DNA of 53,442 nucleotides, from contig JAJPYE010000025.1 in assembly GCA_021205095.1 (NCBI GenBank), positions 1 to 53,442 on the forward strand, in the 5' to 3' direction. Every line of letters begins with the position of its first letter. Position 1 is the first letter of the stretch. This DNA comes from Oscillospiraceae bacterium (GTDB lineage: Bacteria; Bacillota; Clostridia; Oscillospirales; Oscillospiraceae). Below are positions 24,926 to 32,681 of the stretch, in pieces. The notes beneath the pieces are model-generated. The model was not told the origin of the DNA. It saw only the letters and a list, made by a program, of their open reading frames with translations, and did no database searches. The position numbers were made by a program, and so were the translations under genes.

Positions 24926-26232
24926 CGGTTATATCGGAGCAGGAACGCGCTATCCTGAACCGCCGGGAAGAACGTTTTTTCCGGCGATCTTCCCACACCG
25001 CAGCGCGGTATCTCCGGGATATGGAAGCTTTGCCGGGATTGCCGAACGCTATGGAACCGTTTCTGACGGCCCTTCGCCATATTTATGTCGATCACAAGGG
25101 CATTGTGACAAGCAGGCCCTGCATCGGCACGTATTGCGCAATGGTTCCACAGGAACTGATCTATGCCGCAGGGGGAATGCCGGTCAAGTTGTGTAGCGGT
25201 CATTATACTGCATTTCAGATCGGGGACGACAGCACACCACGAGACGCCTGCCCCCTGGTAAAAGCGGTGGCGGGTTTTCGTGAAATGAAAACGATGCCGA
25301 TCTATGAGAACTGCAAGTTGATGGTCGTCCCTACAACCTGTGACTGCAAGAAAAAAATGGCAGATATGCTCAGTCAGGAAGCCAACGTTCATGTGATGAA
25401 TCTTCCTCTCAATCGCATCGACGATGGCGCAATCTCCGGCTGTGTGATCGAATATCATCGGCTTATTGAAATCCTGGAAGCAGTAACGAATCAGTCAGTT
25501 ACATGGAGCCGCCTGTATGACAGCATTCAAATGGTGGGAGTCTCCCAGCAGGAGTTGTCGCGTTTTCTGGAATTTAAACGGCAGGATCGAGCGCTGATAT
25601 ACGGCACTCATGTCATGGCCATGATGAATGCCGCCTCCTATATGTCATTGGAACAATGGACAGCTCACCTTCGGACTCTGAACGATGAACTCTCGGAACG
25701 ACAGGAAAAAGGTGAATATGTAGCAAAAGCAAACCGGCCTCGCATCATGCTGACAGGATCGCCCATAATCTTTCCCAACATAAAGCTGCCGCTTCTCATT
25801 GAACAGATGGGCGGGGTTTTGGCAGCAGATGAGACCTGCATGGGTGAGCGTTTTATGTATGACCCGGTGGTTCCTGTAGATATGAGCTTTAACGGATTGC
25901 TCCGGGCGTTGGCCAATCGGTATGTGCGGGCCTGCACCTGCCCGGTGTTTTCGGAGAATCGACAACGAATAAACCGCGTTCTTCATATGGTGCATGAGTA
26001 TAAAATACAGGGCGTTATCTATCATGTGCTGCGCGGCTGCCTGGTCTATGATTATGAGTTCTCACTGCTGGAGCAGGCGCTGGAAAAGGAAAATATTCCC
26101 GTCATCCGTGTGGAAAGCGATTACAATGAAGAGGATGTGGAGCAGCTTCGCATCCGCATTGAGGCATTTATTGAGCTTATAAAGCTAAAGGAGCTTAAGG
26201 AAAAAGGGATAAGGAGCATTCATGACGAGTAA
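24922..26232 (+). CDS. HgdB/double-cubane-type Fe-S reductase subunit (cysteine-rich)
   Basis: 436 residues of the 2-hydroxyacyl-CoA dehydratase component family (HgdB, BcrB/BcrC, double-cubane cluster proteins). Family-typical cysteines are Cys72 in GTYCAMVPQELIYAAGGMP, Cys110 in TPRDACPLV and Cys140/142 in TTCDCKKKM. Further candidates are Cys306, Cys338/340 (ACTCPV) and Cys373 (RGCLVYDYE); the C-terminus has the usual IPVIRVESDYN and LRIRIEAF. Having both N- and C-terminal cysteine sets resembles double-cubane proteins more than classical HgdB. There is no CoA-transferase or acyl-CoA gene nearby, so the substrate need not be an acyl-CoA. The partner activase follows and overlaps by 11 bases. 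Confidence 0.85.
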   Translation: MTVISEQERAILNRREERFFRRSSHTAARYLRDMEALPGLPNAMEPFLTALRHIYVDHKGIVTSRPCIGTYCAMVPQELIYAAGGMPVKLCSGHYTAFQIGDDSTPRDACPLVKAVAGFREMKTMPIYENCKLMVVPTTCDCKKKMADMLSQEANVHVMNLPLNRIDDGAISGCVIEYHRLIEILEAVTNQSVTWSRLYDSIQMVGVSQQELSRFLEFKRQDRALIYGTHVMAMMNAASYMSLEQWTAHLRTLNDELSERQEKGEYVAKANRPRIMLTGSPIIFPNIKLPLLIEQMGGVLAADETCMGERFMYDPVVPVDMSFNGLLRALANRYVRACTCPVFSENRQRINRVLHMVHEYKIQGVIYHVLRGCLVYDYEFSLLEQALEKENIPVIRVESDYNEEDVEQLRIRIEAFIELIKLKELKEKGIRSIHDE

Positions 26233-27016
26233 ATATTATGCGGGCATTGACGGCGGCTCTACTTACATAAAAGCCGCGCTTATCCAGGGCGATAGGGTTG
26301 CAGGAACCAAGGTTGCAGGCGCAGGCATCGACAATAGCGGCGCTGCGGAAAAGCTTTTGCAGGCGCTGTGCCAGGAACAGGGCATCAGCAGGGAGTCCAT
26401 TGCCTATACCATCGCCACAGGATACAGCCGTAAGATCATGGACGTAGCGGATGACGACATTTCTGAAATCACTGCCCACGCCTTTGGCGTTCGTCTGACT
26501 GCCCCGGAGGGTTATCGTCCCGGCCTGATTATCGACATCGGCGGTCAGGACAGCAAAATCATTTATCTGGATGAAAACTATGCCGTAAAAAACTTTACCA
26601 TGAATGACAAATGTGCCGCCGGGACGGGGAAATTTATGGAGGTCATCGCTCAGATTTTGGACACGACTATTGATCAGGTGGGAGAGCTTGCTATGCAAAG
26701 CACCGCTCCCTGCGACATCAACAGTACCTGTGTTGTGTTTGCCCAGTCGGAGGTCATTTCTCTCATTGCCCGGAAATTTGACCGCAGCGATATTTTAGCC
26801 GGGGTACATGCGTCTATCGCCAAACGTATTATTAAAATGATACGCCGCAGTGAGAAAAACGGCGATATTCTGATGACTGGTGGGGGAGCGATGAACATTG
26901 GCATTCGAGCCGCCTTCGAGGAGGAATTGATGCGAGATGTCTATGTAGCTAACTATCCGCAGTTCAACGGTGCTATCGGCGCAGCCGTAATTGCCAGGGA
27001 GCGAGATAATGCTTAG
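26222..27016 (+). CDS. HgdC/BadF-type activase ATPase
   Basis: 264 residues, with a start inside the preceding gene. It belongs to the ASKHA ATPases that activate 2-hydroxyacyl-CoA dehydratases: the phosphate-1 loop GIDGGSTYIKAAL, the IDIGGQDSKI loop, and the two cysteines that hold one [4Fe-4S] at the homodimer interface (NDKCAAGTGKF and NSTCVVFAQSE). It uses ATP to push one electron at very low potential into its HgdB partner. Its presence shows that the operon performs ATP-driven reduction. The electron donor is probably a ferredoxin; the membrane polyferredoxin could be a donor or acceptor. Confidence 0.93.
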   Translation: MTSKYYAGIDGGSTYIKAALIQGDRVAGTKVAGAGIDNSGAAEKLLQALCQEQGISRESIAYTIATGYSRKIMDVADDDISEITAHAFGVRLTAPEGYRPGLIIDIGGQDSKIIYLDENYAVKNFTMNDKCAAGTGKFMEVIAQILDTTIDQVGELAMQSTAPCDINSTCVVFAQSEVISLIARKFDRSDILAGVHASIAKRIIKMIRRSEKNGDILMTGGGAMNIGIRAAFEEELMRDVYVANYPQFNGAIGAAVIARERDNA

Positions 27017-27680
27017 CCAGCTTTTTCAGGTCATTCTCTCCGCTGTGTCCATGGGCAGTACATGCAGCCTCTGCGGCGCGTCTGCCAGTTCTGCCTTCCT
27101 GTCCTCTTATATTATTACCCATGAGCGCATTGCCGCACCATGTGTGTGCTTTCTGACAGGAAAAGCCTGCATGACCATGCTGCTATGCGGCCTGTCTTCC
27201 GCTTTGGGTAGAGTTATCATAGATAGTGTTGGCAAGGCCTCTGATTTGAATATCTACCTGACAGCTCAGATTTTTGTCCTTGTCGTATGCGTTATTATGA
27301 TTGCCAGGTGGATACACAGTGCATGGGAGGGCCGACGTCCCTGCACCGGCAACTGCGCTCATAACCAGATCCAGCGGGAGCCATCCGGCGCAGTGGCGCT
27401 TCTATTCAGTGGCATAGCCTGTGGAGCGACCCCCTGCACGCCGCTTCTGCTAGTGCTTGGTCAATGCGTGGCATTGTCCCTTCCTCTTTCTTTAATTTCC
27501 GGAGCCGTATTTGCTGTTACAGGCTTTCTATCCCCCGTAATATTCTGGCTCGTAATCTCCAGGATACTGGCAGGCAAATTACGTCAGGATGTGGCGCAGT
27601 ACCTGAGATGGTTTCAACTGGGATGCTATGTCCTGCTTATGCTGGTTACAGTTTATACGATCGTTGTCTATATATGCTGA
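27009..27680 (+). CDS. CcdA/DsbD- or TauE-like membrane protein
   Basis: 223 residues from the ATG at 27009, 8 bases inside the activase gene. About six hydrophobic helices arranged as two halves, with paired cysteines (STCSLCGAS near residue 20 and GIACGATPCTPLLL near residue 140). A proline-cysteine motif repeated in each half is typical of CcdA/DsbD-type proteins that pass reducing equivalents across the membrane; sulfite exporter/TauE-like proteins are the main alternative. A cysteine-rich cytosolic loop (CTGNCAH) lies between the halves. In this operon it could carry thiol-based electrons to the extracytoplasmic side. Confidence 0.65.
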   Translation: MLSQLFQVILSAVSMGSTCSLCGASASSAFLSSYIITHERIAAPCVCFLTGKACMTMLLCGLSSALGRVIIDSVGKASDLNIYLTAQIFVLVVCVIMIARWIHSAWEGRRPCTGNCAHNQIQREPSGAVALLFSGIACGATPCTPLLLVLGQCVALSLPLSLISGAVFAVTGFLSPVIFWLVISRILAGKLRQDVAQYLRWFQLGCYVLLMLVTVYTIVVYIC

Positions 27681-27696
27681 AGGAGACTCAAAATAT

Positions 27697-28146
27697 ATGG
27701 AATATTCTGCAAAATATCCTAAGCTCATATCGGAAGAACAGAAGGATGCAAACGTAAAAAAGACTGTTCTTCGTCTGTTTTCAGGTATCACGCTGGCAGT
27801 CTGCATCGCCTATGGCAGCGGTGTCGTCATTTCGAGCCATATCAAGGCCATGAATACAGAGGAAGCAGAAACTCCGCGTTTGGTCATCCTCGGCAAGGAG
27901 GATGAGGAAACAGTAGCAATCATTGCGGAGGAAATATCTCATGATGACGGAAGCGTTATGTCACTGGAGGATTTTTTAAGCAAATTGATTTGCGGTGCTT
28001 GTAGCCGCCGGTGTCCTTTACTTTCCCCACGATGCACGCGGGGAAAATCCAAGGCCGAAACTCAAACTGCCTATTATGAGCAGGCGGTTGATCTTCTGTC
28101 TGGTGAAGGAGATGGCATATCCTATAATGATCTAAGCTTTGAATAA
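27697..28146 (+). CDS. Small membrane-anchored protein with a cysteine cluster
   Basis: 149 residues with AAGGAGA about 10 bases before the ATG. One hydrophobic segment (about residues 27-48) separates a short cytosolic N-terminus from an acidic outer part. That part ends in a motif with cysteines in CGACSRRCPLLSPRC (about 103-117). I recognise no family. Four cysteines in that spacing could bind a metal or Fe-S cluster or act as a thiol relay. As the last gene of the redox operon it is a plausible acceptor for electrons from the CcdA-like neighbour, which is inference. Confidence 0.7.
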   Translation: MEYSAKYPKLISEEQKDANVKKTVLRLFSGITLAVCIAYGSGVVISSHIKAMNTEEAETPRLVILGKEDEETVAIIAEEISHDDGSVMSLEDFLSKLICGACSRRCPLLSPRCTRGKSKAETQTAYYEQAVDLLSGEGDGISYNDLSFE

Positions 28147-28239
28147 TGATTATGTAGGTGTCAATTTGACAGACAGTACAAATAGATGGACGATGTGTTA
28201 CCATGAATTTTTAGGTTTGTTGTTCAATTTAAAAGGTTA

Positions 28240-28268
28240 TTGACATATATAGATATAATTGGTGTAAT
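28240..28268 (+). promoter_or_regulatory. Promoter of the putative structured RNA
   Basis: TTGACA (28240-28245) and TGTAAT (28263-28268) have a 17-base spacer, and transcription would begin right at the first stem of the structured region. Confidence 0.65.
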
Positions 28269-28271
28269 TTA

Positions 28272-28620
28272 AATACATGGGAGGGAGGCATACCCATCTA
28301 TGTATTATTTATGGTTGCCACACTGCGTGGTAGCCGCCCTAGAGCGATTTTCGGATCTAAGATCGCTTTCATCATCGGATGTCCATGGGGCAACTAGACC
28401 CGAACACCATTGACCCTAGTGAAGCGCCGAATACGAGATAAGAGAGAGCTAGTTCGGTGCAAGCGCAATCGGCTTCGGTCGATATAGGCCACAATAGATC
28501 TGCTGGATTGGATGCTGGAATGCACCAGCTAGGCCACCAATAGCACCAGTCATTTAGTTTTAAGCTTGGCCAGCACCGACAAGGGGGTATTATACCCTTT
28601 GGCCGGATACCGTACATAAG
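28272..28620 (+). ncRNA. Putative large structured non-coding RNA
   Basis: About 350 bases without a plausible gene, directly after a promoter. Stems seen: AATACAT with ATGTATT (28272-28306); GGTTGCCAC with GTGGTAGCC with two wobble pairs (about 28313-28335); AGCGAT with ATCGCT (about 28343-28368); ATCGGC-TTCG-GTCGAT; GCTGG-AATGCA-CCAGC. A repeated unit resembling TAGGCCAC(C)AATAG occurs twice. The density of stems and a UUCG tetraloop argue for a folded RNA. It could be a member of a known large class such as raiA, or new; I cannot assign it. The 3' end is unclear and no T-run terminator is seen. Confidence 0.5.
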
Positions 28621-28626
28621 GCGATC

Positions 28627-28911
28627 GTGTCCCAGGTTACAAGCTACCTTTCCACCATGGCCAGGCAGGGCCGGGCATTTGGAATACACCTTGTCCTGGC
28701 GACGCAGCGGCCTGACGCGACCATCATACCGGGTCAGATTCGCAACAACATAGACTTTAGGATTTGTGGCAGGGCAGATGACGTGTTGTCCCAGATTATC
28801 CTGGACTCCACTGATGCCGCTGACCAGATACCCAAGGCCGCAAGAGGCCGCTTCATCACCGGCGATGGTACTGTGTTTCAAGCCTACATCTTCGATGAAG
28901 ATGACCTGTAA
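28627..28911 (+). pseudogene. C-terminal fragment of an FtsK/SpoIIIE-like ICE coupling protein
   Basis: About 94 residues matching the end of the FtsK motor domain of conjugative elements (MARQGRAFGIHLVLATQRPD, then IPGQIRNNIDFRICGRADD and GRFITGDG). The Walker motifs and everything N-terminal to them are absent, so it cannot pump DNA. It marks the remains of a conjugative element at the right side of the redox operon. Confidence 0.85.
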
Positions 28912-28925
28912 AGGGGGGCTGACGC

Positions 28926-29096
28926 ATGGCGCAGAAGAAGCCCAACGATTACGGCACTGGTATCCACTACCACGAAGTAGAAGCTCTGGCCCGCATCCTG
29001 CTCCCAGAAATTCAGGCCTTTTTCAATACGGAAGAAGGACAGCGTGAGTTTGCCGAATGGAAAGCACAGGCAGCAGAGACAGCAAAAGACACCTAA
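28926..29096 (+). CDS. Small element-associated protein (56 residues)
   Basis: The ATG at 28926 has AAGGGGGG seven bases upstream. The product is small and charged (NDYGTGIHYHEVEALARI near the start), with no known domain. It follows the FtsK fragment by 14 bases, as in conjugative elements where a short gene follows the coupling protein. It appears intact, unlike its neighbour. Confidence 0.6.
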   Translation: MAQKKPNDYGTGIHYHEVEALARILLPEIQAFFNTEEGQREFAEWKAQAAETAKDT

Positions 29097-29113
29097 TCGA
29101 ATCTTATACGCAC

Positions 29114-29144
29114 AGCGGTCAGCAATTTTTCGTTGCTGACCGCT
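29114..29144. terminator. Hairpin after the island remnant
   Basis: Perfect 12 bp arms (AGCGGTCAGCAA) with a TTTTTCG loop. No long T-run follows, so terminator function is moderately supported. Confidence 0.55.
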
Positions 29145-29197
29145 TCACTTGTTCCACAAGCGCTTAGATATTATGAAAGTACACTTTCAATGGAAAT

Positions 29198-29238
29198 AAA
29201 AAACCGAACCCATTACCAACTTGGATAATGCAGTTCGG
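29198..29238 (-). terminator. Terminator of the tRNA operon
   Basis: The minus-strand transcript folds CCGAAC and CATTA against TAATG and GTTCGG, followed by TTTTTTATTT, just after tRNA-Glu. Confidence 0.8.
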
Positions 29239-29250
29239 ATTATCATGAAA

Positions 29251-29325
29251 TGGTGACCCGTACGGGACTCGAACCCATGTTACCGCCGTGAAAGGGCGGT
29301 GTCTTAACCACTTGACCAACGGGCC
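29251..29325 (-). tRNA. tRNA-Glu (anticodon TTC)
   Basis: 75 bases including an encoded CCA. The acceptor stem GGCCCGT pairs with ACGGGTC. The anticodon stem CCGCC/GGCGG holds the loop CTTTCAC, giving anticodon TTC. Last gene of a three-tRNA operon. Confidence 0.95.
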
Positions 29326-29331
29326 GAAATG

Positions 29332-29408
29332 TGGTGGAGACTGCGCGACTCGAACGCGCGACCTCATGCGTGTGAAGCATGCGCTCTAACCTGCTGAGCT
29401 AAGCCTCC
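29332..29408 (-). tRNA. tRNA-Val (anticodon CAC)
   Basis: 77 bases with encoded CCA. Acceptor GGAGGCT pairs with AGTCTCC. Anticodon stem CATGC/GCATG with loop TTCACAC gives anticodon CAC. Confidence 0.95.
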
Positions 29409-29434
29409 ACATCGGGGGCATGGCCCCCGGAATC

Positions 29435-29511
29435 TGGTAGCGGCGACTGGATTCGAACCGGTGACACCGCGGGTATGAACCGCGTGCTCTAGCCAACTGA
29501 GCTACGCCGCC
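29435..29511 (-). tRNA. tRNA-Met (anticodon CAT)
   Basis: 77 bases with encoded CCA. Anticodon stem CGCGG/CCGCG with loop TTCATAC. The body resembles elongator tRNA-Met of Firmicutes. An Ile2 identity (modified CAT) is possible but less likely. Confidence 0.9.
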
Positions 29512-29523
29512 ACAGCAAGGGAT

Positions 29524-29552
29524 ATAATACCATAAAACATGATTCCTGTCAA
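29524..29552 (-). promoter_or_regulatory. Promoter of the Met-Val-Glu tRNA operon
   Basis: On the minus strand, TTGACA (29547-29552) and TATTAT (29524-29529) have a 17-base spacer, about 12 bases before tRNA-Met. Confidence 0.8.
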
Positions 29553-29642
29553 GAGATTTCTGTTCAAAATTATTCGTTTTTTGTTATGGTATTTTTAAAG
29601 AACCTATGGGCTGTGTGCGGCCCTTGGGGACTGTTCTGGTGT

Positions 29643-30524
29643 TTATGCCTCGCCTGATTTAAGCCCCATATCCGCCAGCAGACGCTGGACGAATTTGTTC
29701 ACCGCAACGGAATTTTGCTCCTTCCGCAGCCAGGAAACGCCCAGTCGCCGGTAATAAGGCGGATCCGACGGCTGAATATAAAGCTTATAGGGCGTACGTT
29801 GGAGCATTAGCTCCGGCAGCAGGCTGACGCCAAGACCGCTTTCCACCATGGACATCACCGTGTAATCATCCTTCACGGTGTATTGCCGCTTGGGACGAAC
29901 ACCGGCGTCCTGGAGCATTTTATCCGTAATTTGACTGTAGCCGGATTCCAGAAGAACAAAGGTCTCGTCCTTCAAATCAGACAGATGAATCTTTTCCCCG
30001 GCCAGGGGATGCTCCATCGGCAGGACAATATTCATTCTGTCCTCCATCAATTCCTGAAAGACGAACTCCTCCGACTCAGGCTTGGTCATAAAGCCGATGT
30101 CCACCATGCCGTTTCGCAGCCAGTCGCATATTTGCACCGTATCTCCCTGGAGAAGCTCAAAATCTATGTTCGGATAGGTGGCGCGAAAGCGTTTCAGATG
30201 GGGGGGAAGCCATTGGCAAGAGAGACTGGTGAATATACCAATGCGAATCAGGCCGGCATTCATGTTTTGCAGCTCCAGGGATTTTTCAAACACGCTTCGC
30301 TCGCCGTTGACGATTTGACGCATGCTGGGCAGCAAATACTCGCCCTCGGCTGTTAAACGAACGCCGCCCTTGCTGCGAACCAGCAATGCAACGCCCAAAT
30401 CTGTCTCCATGGCGCGGACAAGCTGACTGACTGCCGACTGGGTGCAGCCGAAGTAAGCCGCCGTCCGGGTCAGGCTTTGGGTTTCCACGATTTTCAAAAA
30501 TATTTCATAACGGGACGTCTTCAC
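29643..30524 (-). CDS. LysR-family transcriptional regulator
   Basis: About 293 residues from a GTG at 30524, which has GAGGTG eight bases upstream; ATG at 30539 is the alternative. The N-terminal winged helix (IFLKIVETQSLTRTAAYFGC, then TQSAVSQLVRAME) is typical of LysR. The rest is the PBP2-type effector domain with two lobes (about residues 90-290). LysR regulators usually act on a divergent or adjacent gene. Its neighbours are tRNAs and small coat genes, so the target is unclear. The effector is unknown. Confidence 0.93.
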   Translation of the reverse strand: MKTSRYEIFLKIVETQSLTRTAAYFGCTQSAVSQLVRAMETDLGVALLVRSKGGVRLTAEGEYLLPSMRQIVNGERSVFEKSLELQNMNAGLIRIGIFTSLSCQWLPPHLKRFRATYPNIDFELLQGDTVQICDWLRNGMVDIGFMTKPESEEFVFQELMEDRMNIVLPMEHPLAGEKIHLSDLKDETFVLLESGYSQITDKMLQDAGVRPKRQYTVKDDYTVMSMVESGLGVSLLPELMLQRTPYKLYIQPSDPPYYRRLGVSWLRKEQNSVAVNKFVQRLLADMGLKSGEA

Positions 30525-30589
30525 TGTATAGCACCTCATAAGGTATTCTGATTTTTCCGTCAACAAAAGCTAAAGAGATTTCCTGTGCT

Positions 30590-30618
30590 ATTATATACTT
30601 TCCGGCTCGATTCAACAA
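30590..30618 (-). promoter_or_regulatory. Promoter of the LysR gene
   Basis: On the minus strand, TTGTTG (30613-30618) and a perfect TATAAT (30590-30595) have a 17-base spacer. To the right (30680-30780), a CATACTTTT near 30743 resembles a sporulation-sigma -10 for the coat genes, but this is weak. Confidence 0.6.
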
Positions 30619-30789
30619 GTCCTTTCTTATTAAATTTTATTAAATTCCCTGTCATTCTTTGGAAAACCGAGGCGTTGAACGGCAGCGCAGGCCGGGAACT
30701 CCATGCCGTGCGGAATCCAAACAGATTATGCAAATCTGTAGCATACTTTTCCTCCTTTTGGGAAATACTTGCTGTGAGGTGATTAAAAC

Positions 30790-30963
30790 ATGACGACCAA
30801 GGAACTTCTTTATGTGGACGATGCACTGTCCCACGCTCAATTTCTCGTGACGCAGTGCCAGAACGCGGCCAGCACGCTTCAGGATGCATCTCTGAAGCTT
30901 CAGGTGCAGCAGATGGCCGACCGCCACCGCCAGACCTATCAAAACTTCTACAAGCTCGTGTAA
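30790..30963 (+). CDS. Small spore-coat-like protein (57 residues)
   Basis: The ATG at 30790 has GAGGTG about nine bases upstream. The product is helical and rich in Gln, with the pattern LLYVDDALSHAQFL, seen in short clostridial coat proteins related to CotF. It is followed 12 bases later by a second coat-like gene. Sporulation-specific expression is inferred from the family. Confidence 0.65.
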   Translation: MTTKELLYVDDALSHAQFLVTQCQNAASTLQDASLKLQVQQMADRHRQTYQNFYKLV

Positions 30964-30975
30964 AGGAGACAAGTA

Positions 30976-31224
30976 ATGGACGACAAATGTATCATGGAAA
31001 ACCTGCTGCTGACGACAAAGGGTGTTATAGACCTGTATATGCACGGCGCCATCGAGTCCAGCACCAATAACGTCCACCAGACGTTTTCCTGCGCCTTTGA
31101 CGACGCTCTTTCCATCCAGGACAATATTTATAAGCAGATGACTGCAAAGGGCTGGTATCAGACCAATAACGCCCCGCAGCAGGACATTCAGCAGGTCAGG
31201 CAAAAGTTCACGCCCACCTGCTGA
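30976..31224 (+). CDS. CotF-like small spore coat protein (82 residues)
   Basis: The ATG at 30976 has AAGGAGA upstream. The sequence (ENLLLTTKGVIDLYMHGAIE, then NVHQTFSCAFDDALSIQ, with a YQTNNAPQQ tail) matches the short CotF-type coat proteins of Clostridia. These have alternating helices and a Gln/Pro-rich end. Together with the previous gene it indicates that the host forms endospores. Confidence 0.8.
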   Translation: MDDKCIMENLLLTTKGVIDLYMHGAIESSTNNVHQTFSCAFDDALSIQDNIYKQMTAKGWYQTNNAPQQDIQQVRQKFTPTC

Positions 31225-31247
31225 ATACTTCCGGCGCTTCGGAAATC

Positions 31248-31290
31248 AGGAAGCCATGGCTGCTGCATAAGACAGTCGCCATGGCTTCCT
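31248..31290. terminator. Convergent terminator between coat gene and argH
   Basis: Perfect 13 bp arms (AGGAAGCCATGGC at 31248-31260 and its complement at 31278-31290) with a 17-base loop are followed by CTTTT. Confidence 0.8.
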
Positions 31291-31346
31291 CTTTTCATAT
31301 TTATTCAGGTGAGAACGTCTTTACATCGCCGGGGAGCATCTCTGAT

Positions 31347-32681
31347 TCAGTCGTTCCCAAGAAACTCATCCAAAAATGCGATTTCCTCCGCTACGGGCAG
31401 ATTCCTGCGGCGGACGCAGTTGTCCAGGTCTACGGCGTCGTAGATGGTTTCATCGAAGGCGGGGCAGGCGGCCTGATAGGTTTCCAGGGGAACGTCCTCC
31501 AAGGGTGTTCCCGCGTGGACAAGACCGGCGGCAATGCCGTAGGCCTCCCGGAAGGGGACGCCGTGGGCCACCAGCCAGTCGGCGCAGTCCGTGGCGTTTA
31601 TAAAGCCGGTTCCGGCGGCGCGGCGCATGGCCTCCGGGTGGGGGGTCATACCGGCCACCATGGGGGCCATGACGGACAGGCACAGCTTCACCGTGTCCAC
31701 CGCGTCAAAGACGGCTTGCTTGTCCTCCTGCATATCCTTGTTATAGGCAAGGGGCAGACCCTTTAAAACAGTCAGCAGGGCGGTCAGGTCGCCGTAGACC
31801 CGGCCCGTCTTGCCCCGAATCAGCTCCGCCATGTCCGGGTTTTTCTTCTGGGGCATGATGGAGGAGCCGGTGACAAAGCCCTCCGGCAGGGTGACAAAGC
31901 CAAATTCCAGGCTGGACCACAGCACCAGCTCCTCGGAAAGACGGCTCAGGTGGGTCATAATAAGGCTGCAGGCGCTCATAAGCTCCACGCAGAAGTCCCG
32001 GTCAGAGACCGCGTCCATGCTGTTCAGACAGGGGCCGTCAAAGCCAAGGGCGGCGGCGGTCATGGCCCTGTCCGTGGGAAAGGTGGTACCTGCCAGCGCG
32101 CAGGCCCCCAGGGGGCATTGATTCAGGCGGACTCTTGCGTCCTTCACCCGCCCGGCGTCGCGGGTCAGCATCATGGCGTAGGCGCACAGGTAATGGCCCA
32201 GGGTGACGGGCTGCGCTCGCTGGAGGTGAGTGTACCCCGGCATCACCGCATCCGCGTACTCCGCCGCCTTGTCCCGCAGGGCCTTTATCACGTCATGGAT
32301 AAGGGAGACCAGCTCGTCCTCCTGATTGCGGAGGTAGAGGCGCAGGTCTGTGGCCACCTGGTCGTTCCGGCTGCGGGCGGTGTGCAGGCGCTTGCCCGCG
32401 TCCCCAATACGGGCGGTCAGCTCCATTTCCACAAAGGTGTGGATGTCCTCCGCGCCCATGTCGATTTGCAGCGCGCCGCTTTCAATGTCATTCAGTATGC
32501 CGGTAAGCCCCGCCTGGATGGCCTCGCCGTCCTCCTGGGAGAGAATACCCTGGGCCGTCAGCATGGCGCTGTGGGCCAGGGAACCCTGGATGTCCTCCCG
32601 CCACATACGGCTGTCCACGGCAATGGAGGAATTCAGGGCCTTAGCGGCCTCGGCTACCGCGCCGCCCCAGAGATTATTCAT
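31347..32681 (-). CDS. argH: Argininosuccinate lyase
   Basis: 444 residues. The start at 32681 overlaps the argG end by 8 bases and gives the conserved N-terminus (MNNLWGG). It cleaves argininosuccinate to arginine and fumarate. The fumarase/aspartase superfamily signature [12 protein letters not shown] and the [13 protein letters not shown] motif are present. It is coupled to argG in a two-gene arginine operon. Other arginine genes are not in the window. Confidence 0.96.
   Translation of the reverse strand: MNNLWGGAVAEAAKALNSSIAVDSRMWREDIQGSLAHSAMLTAQGILSQEDGEAIQAGLTGILNDIESGALQIDMGAEDIHTFVEMELTARIGDAGKRLHTARSRNDQVATDLRLYLRNQEDELVSLIHDVIKALRDKAAEYADAVMPGYTHLQRAQPVTLGHYLCAYAMMLTRDAGRVKDARVRLNQCPLGACALAGTTFPTDRAMTAAALGFDGPCLNSMDAVSDRDFCVELMSACSLIMTHLSRLSEELVLWSSLEFGFVTLPEGFVTGSSIMPQKKNPDMAELIRGKTGRVYGDLTALLTVLKGLPLAYNKDMQEDKQAVFDAVDTVKLCLSVMAPMVAGMTPHPEAMRRAAGTGFINATDCADWLVAHGVPFREAYGIAAGLVHAGTPLEDVPLETYQAACPAFDETIYDAVDLDNCVRRRNLPVAEEIAFLDEFLGND

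Noticed and set aside
28372-28881. Minus-strand frame across the structured region and FtsK fragment
   Set aside because: The FtsK homology lies on the plus strand, and the rest is stem-rich non-coding sequence.
29251-29325. tRNA-Glu 3' end as the attachment site of the decayed island
   Set aside because: I found no copy of the tRNA 3' end near the left boundary around 19700-20700, so there is no direct evidence.
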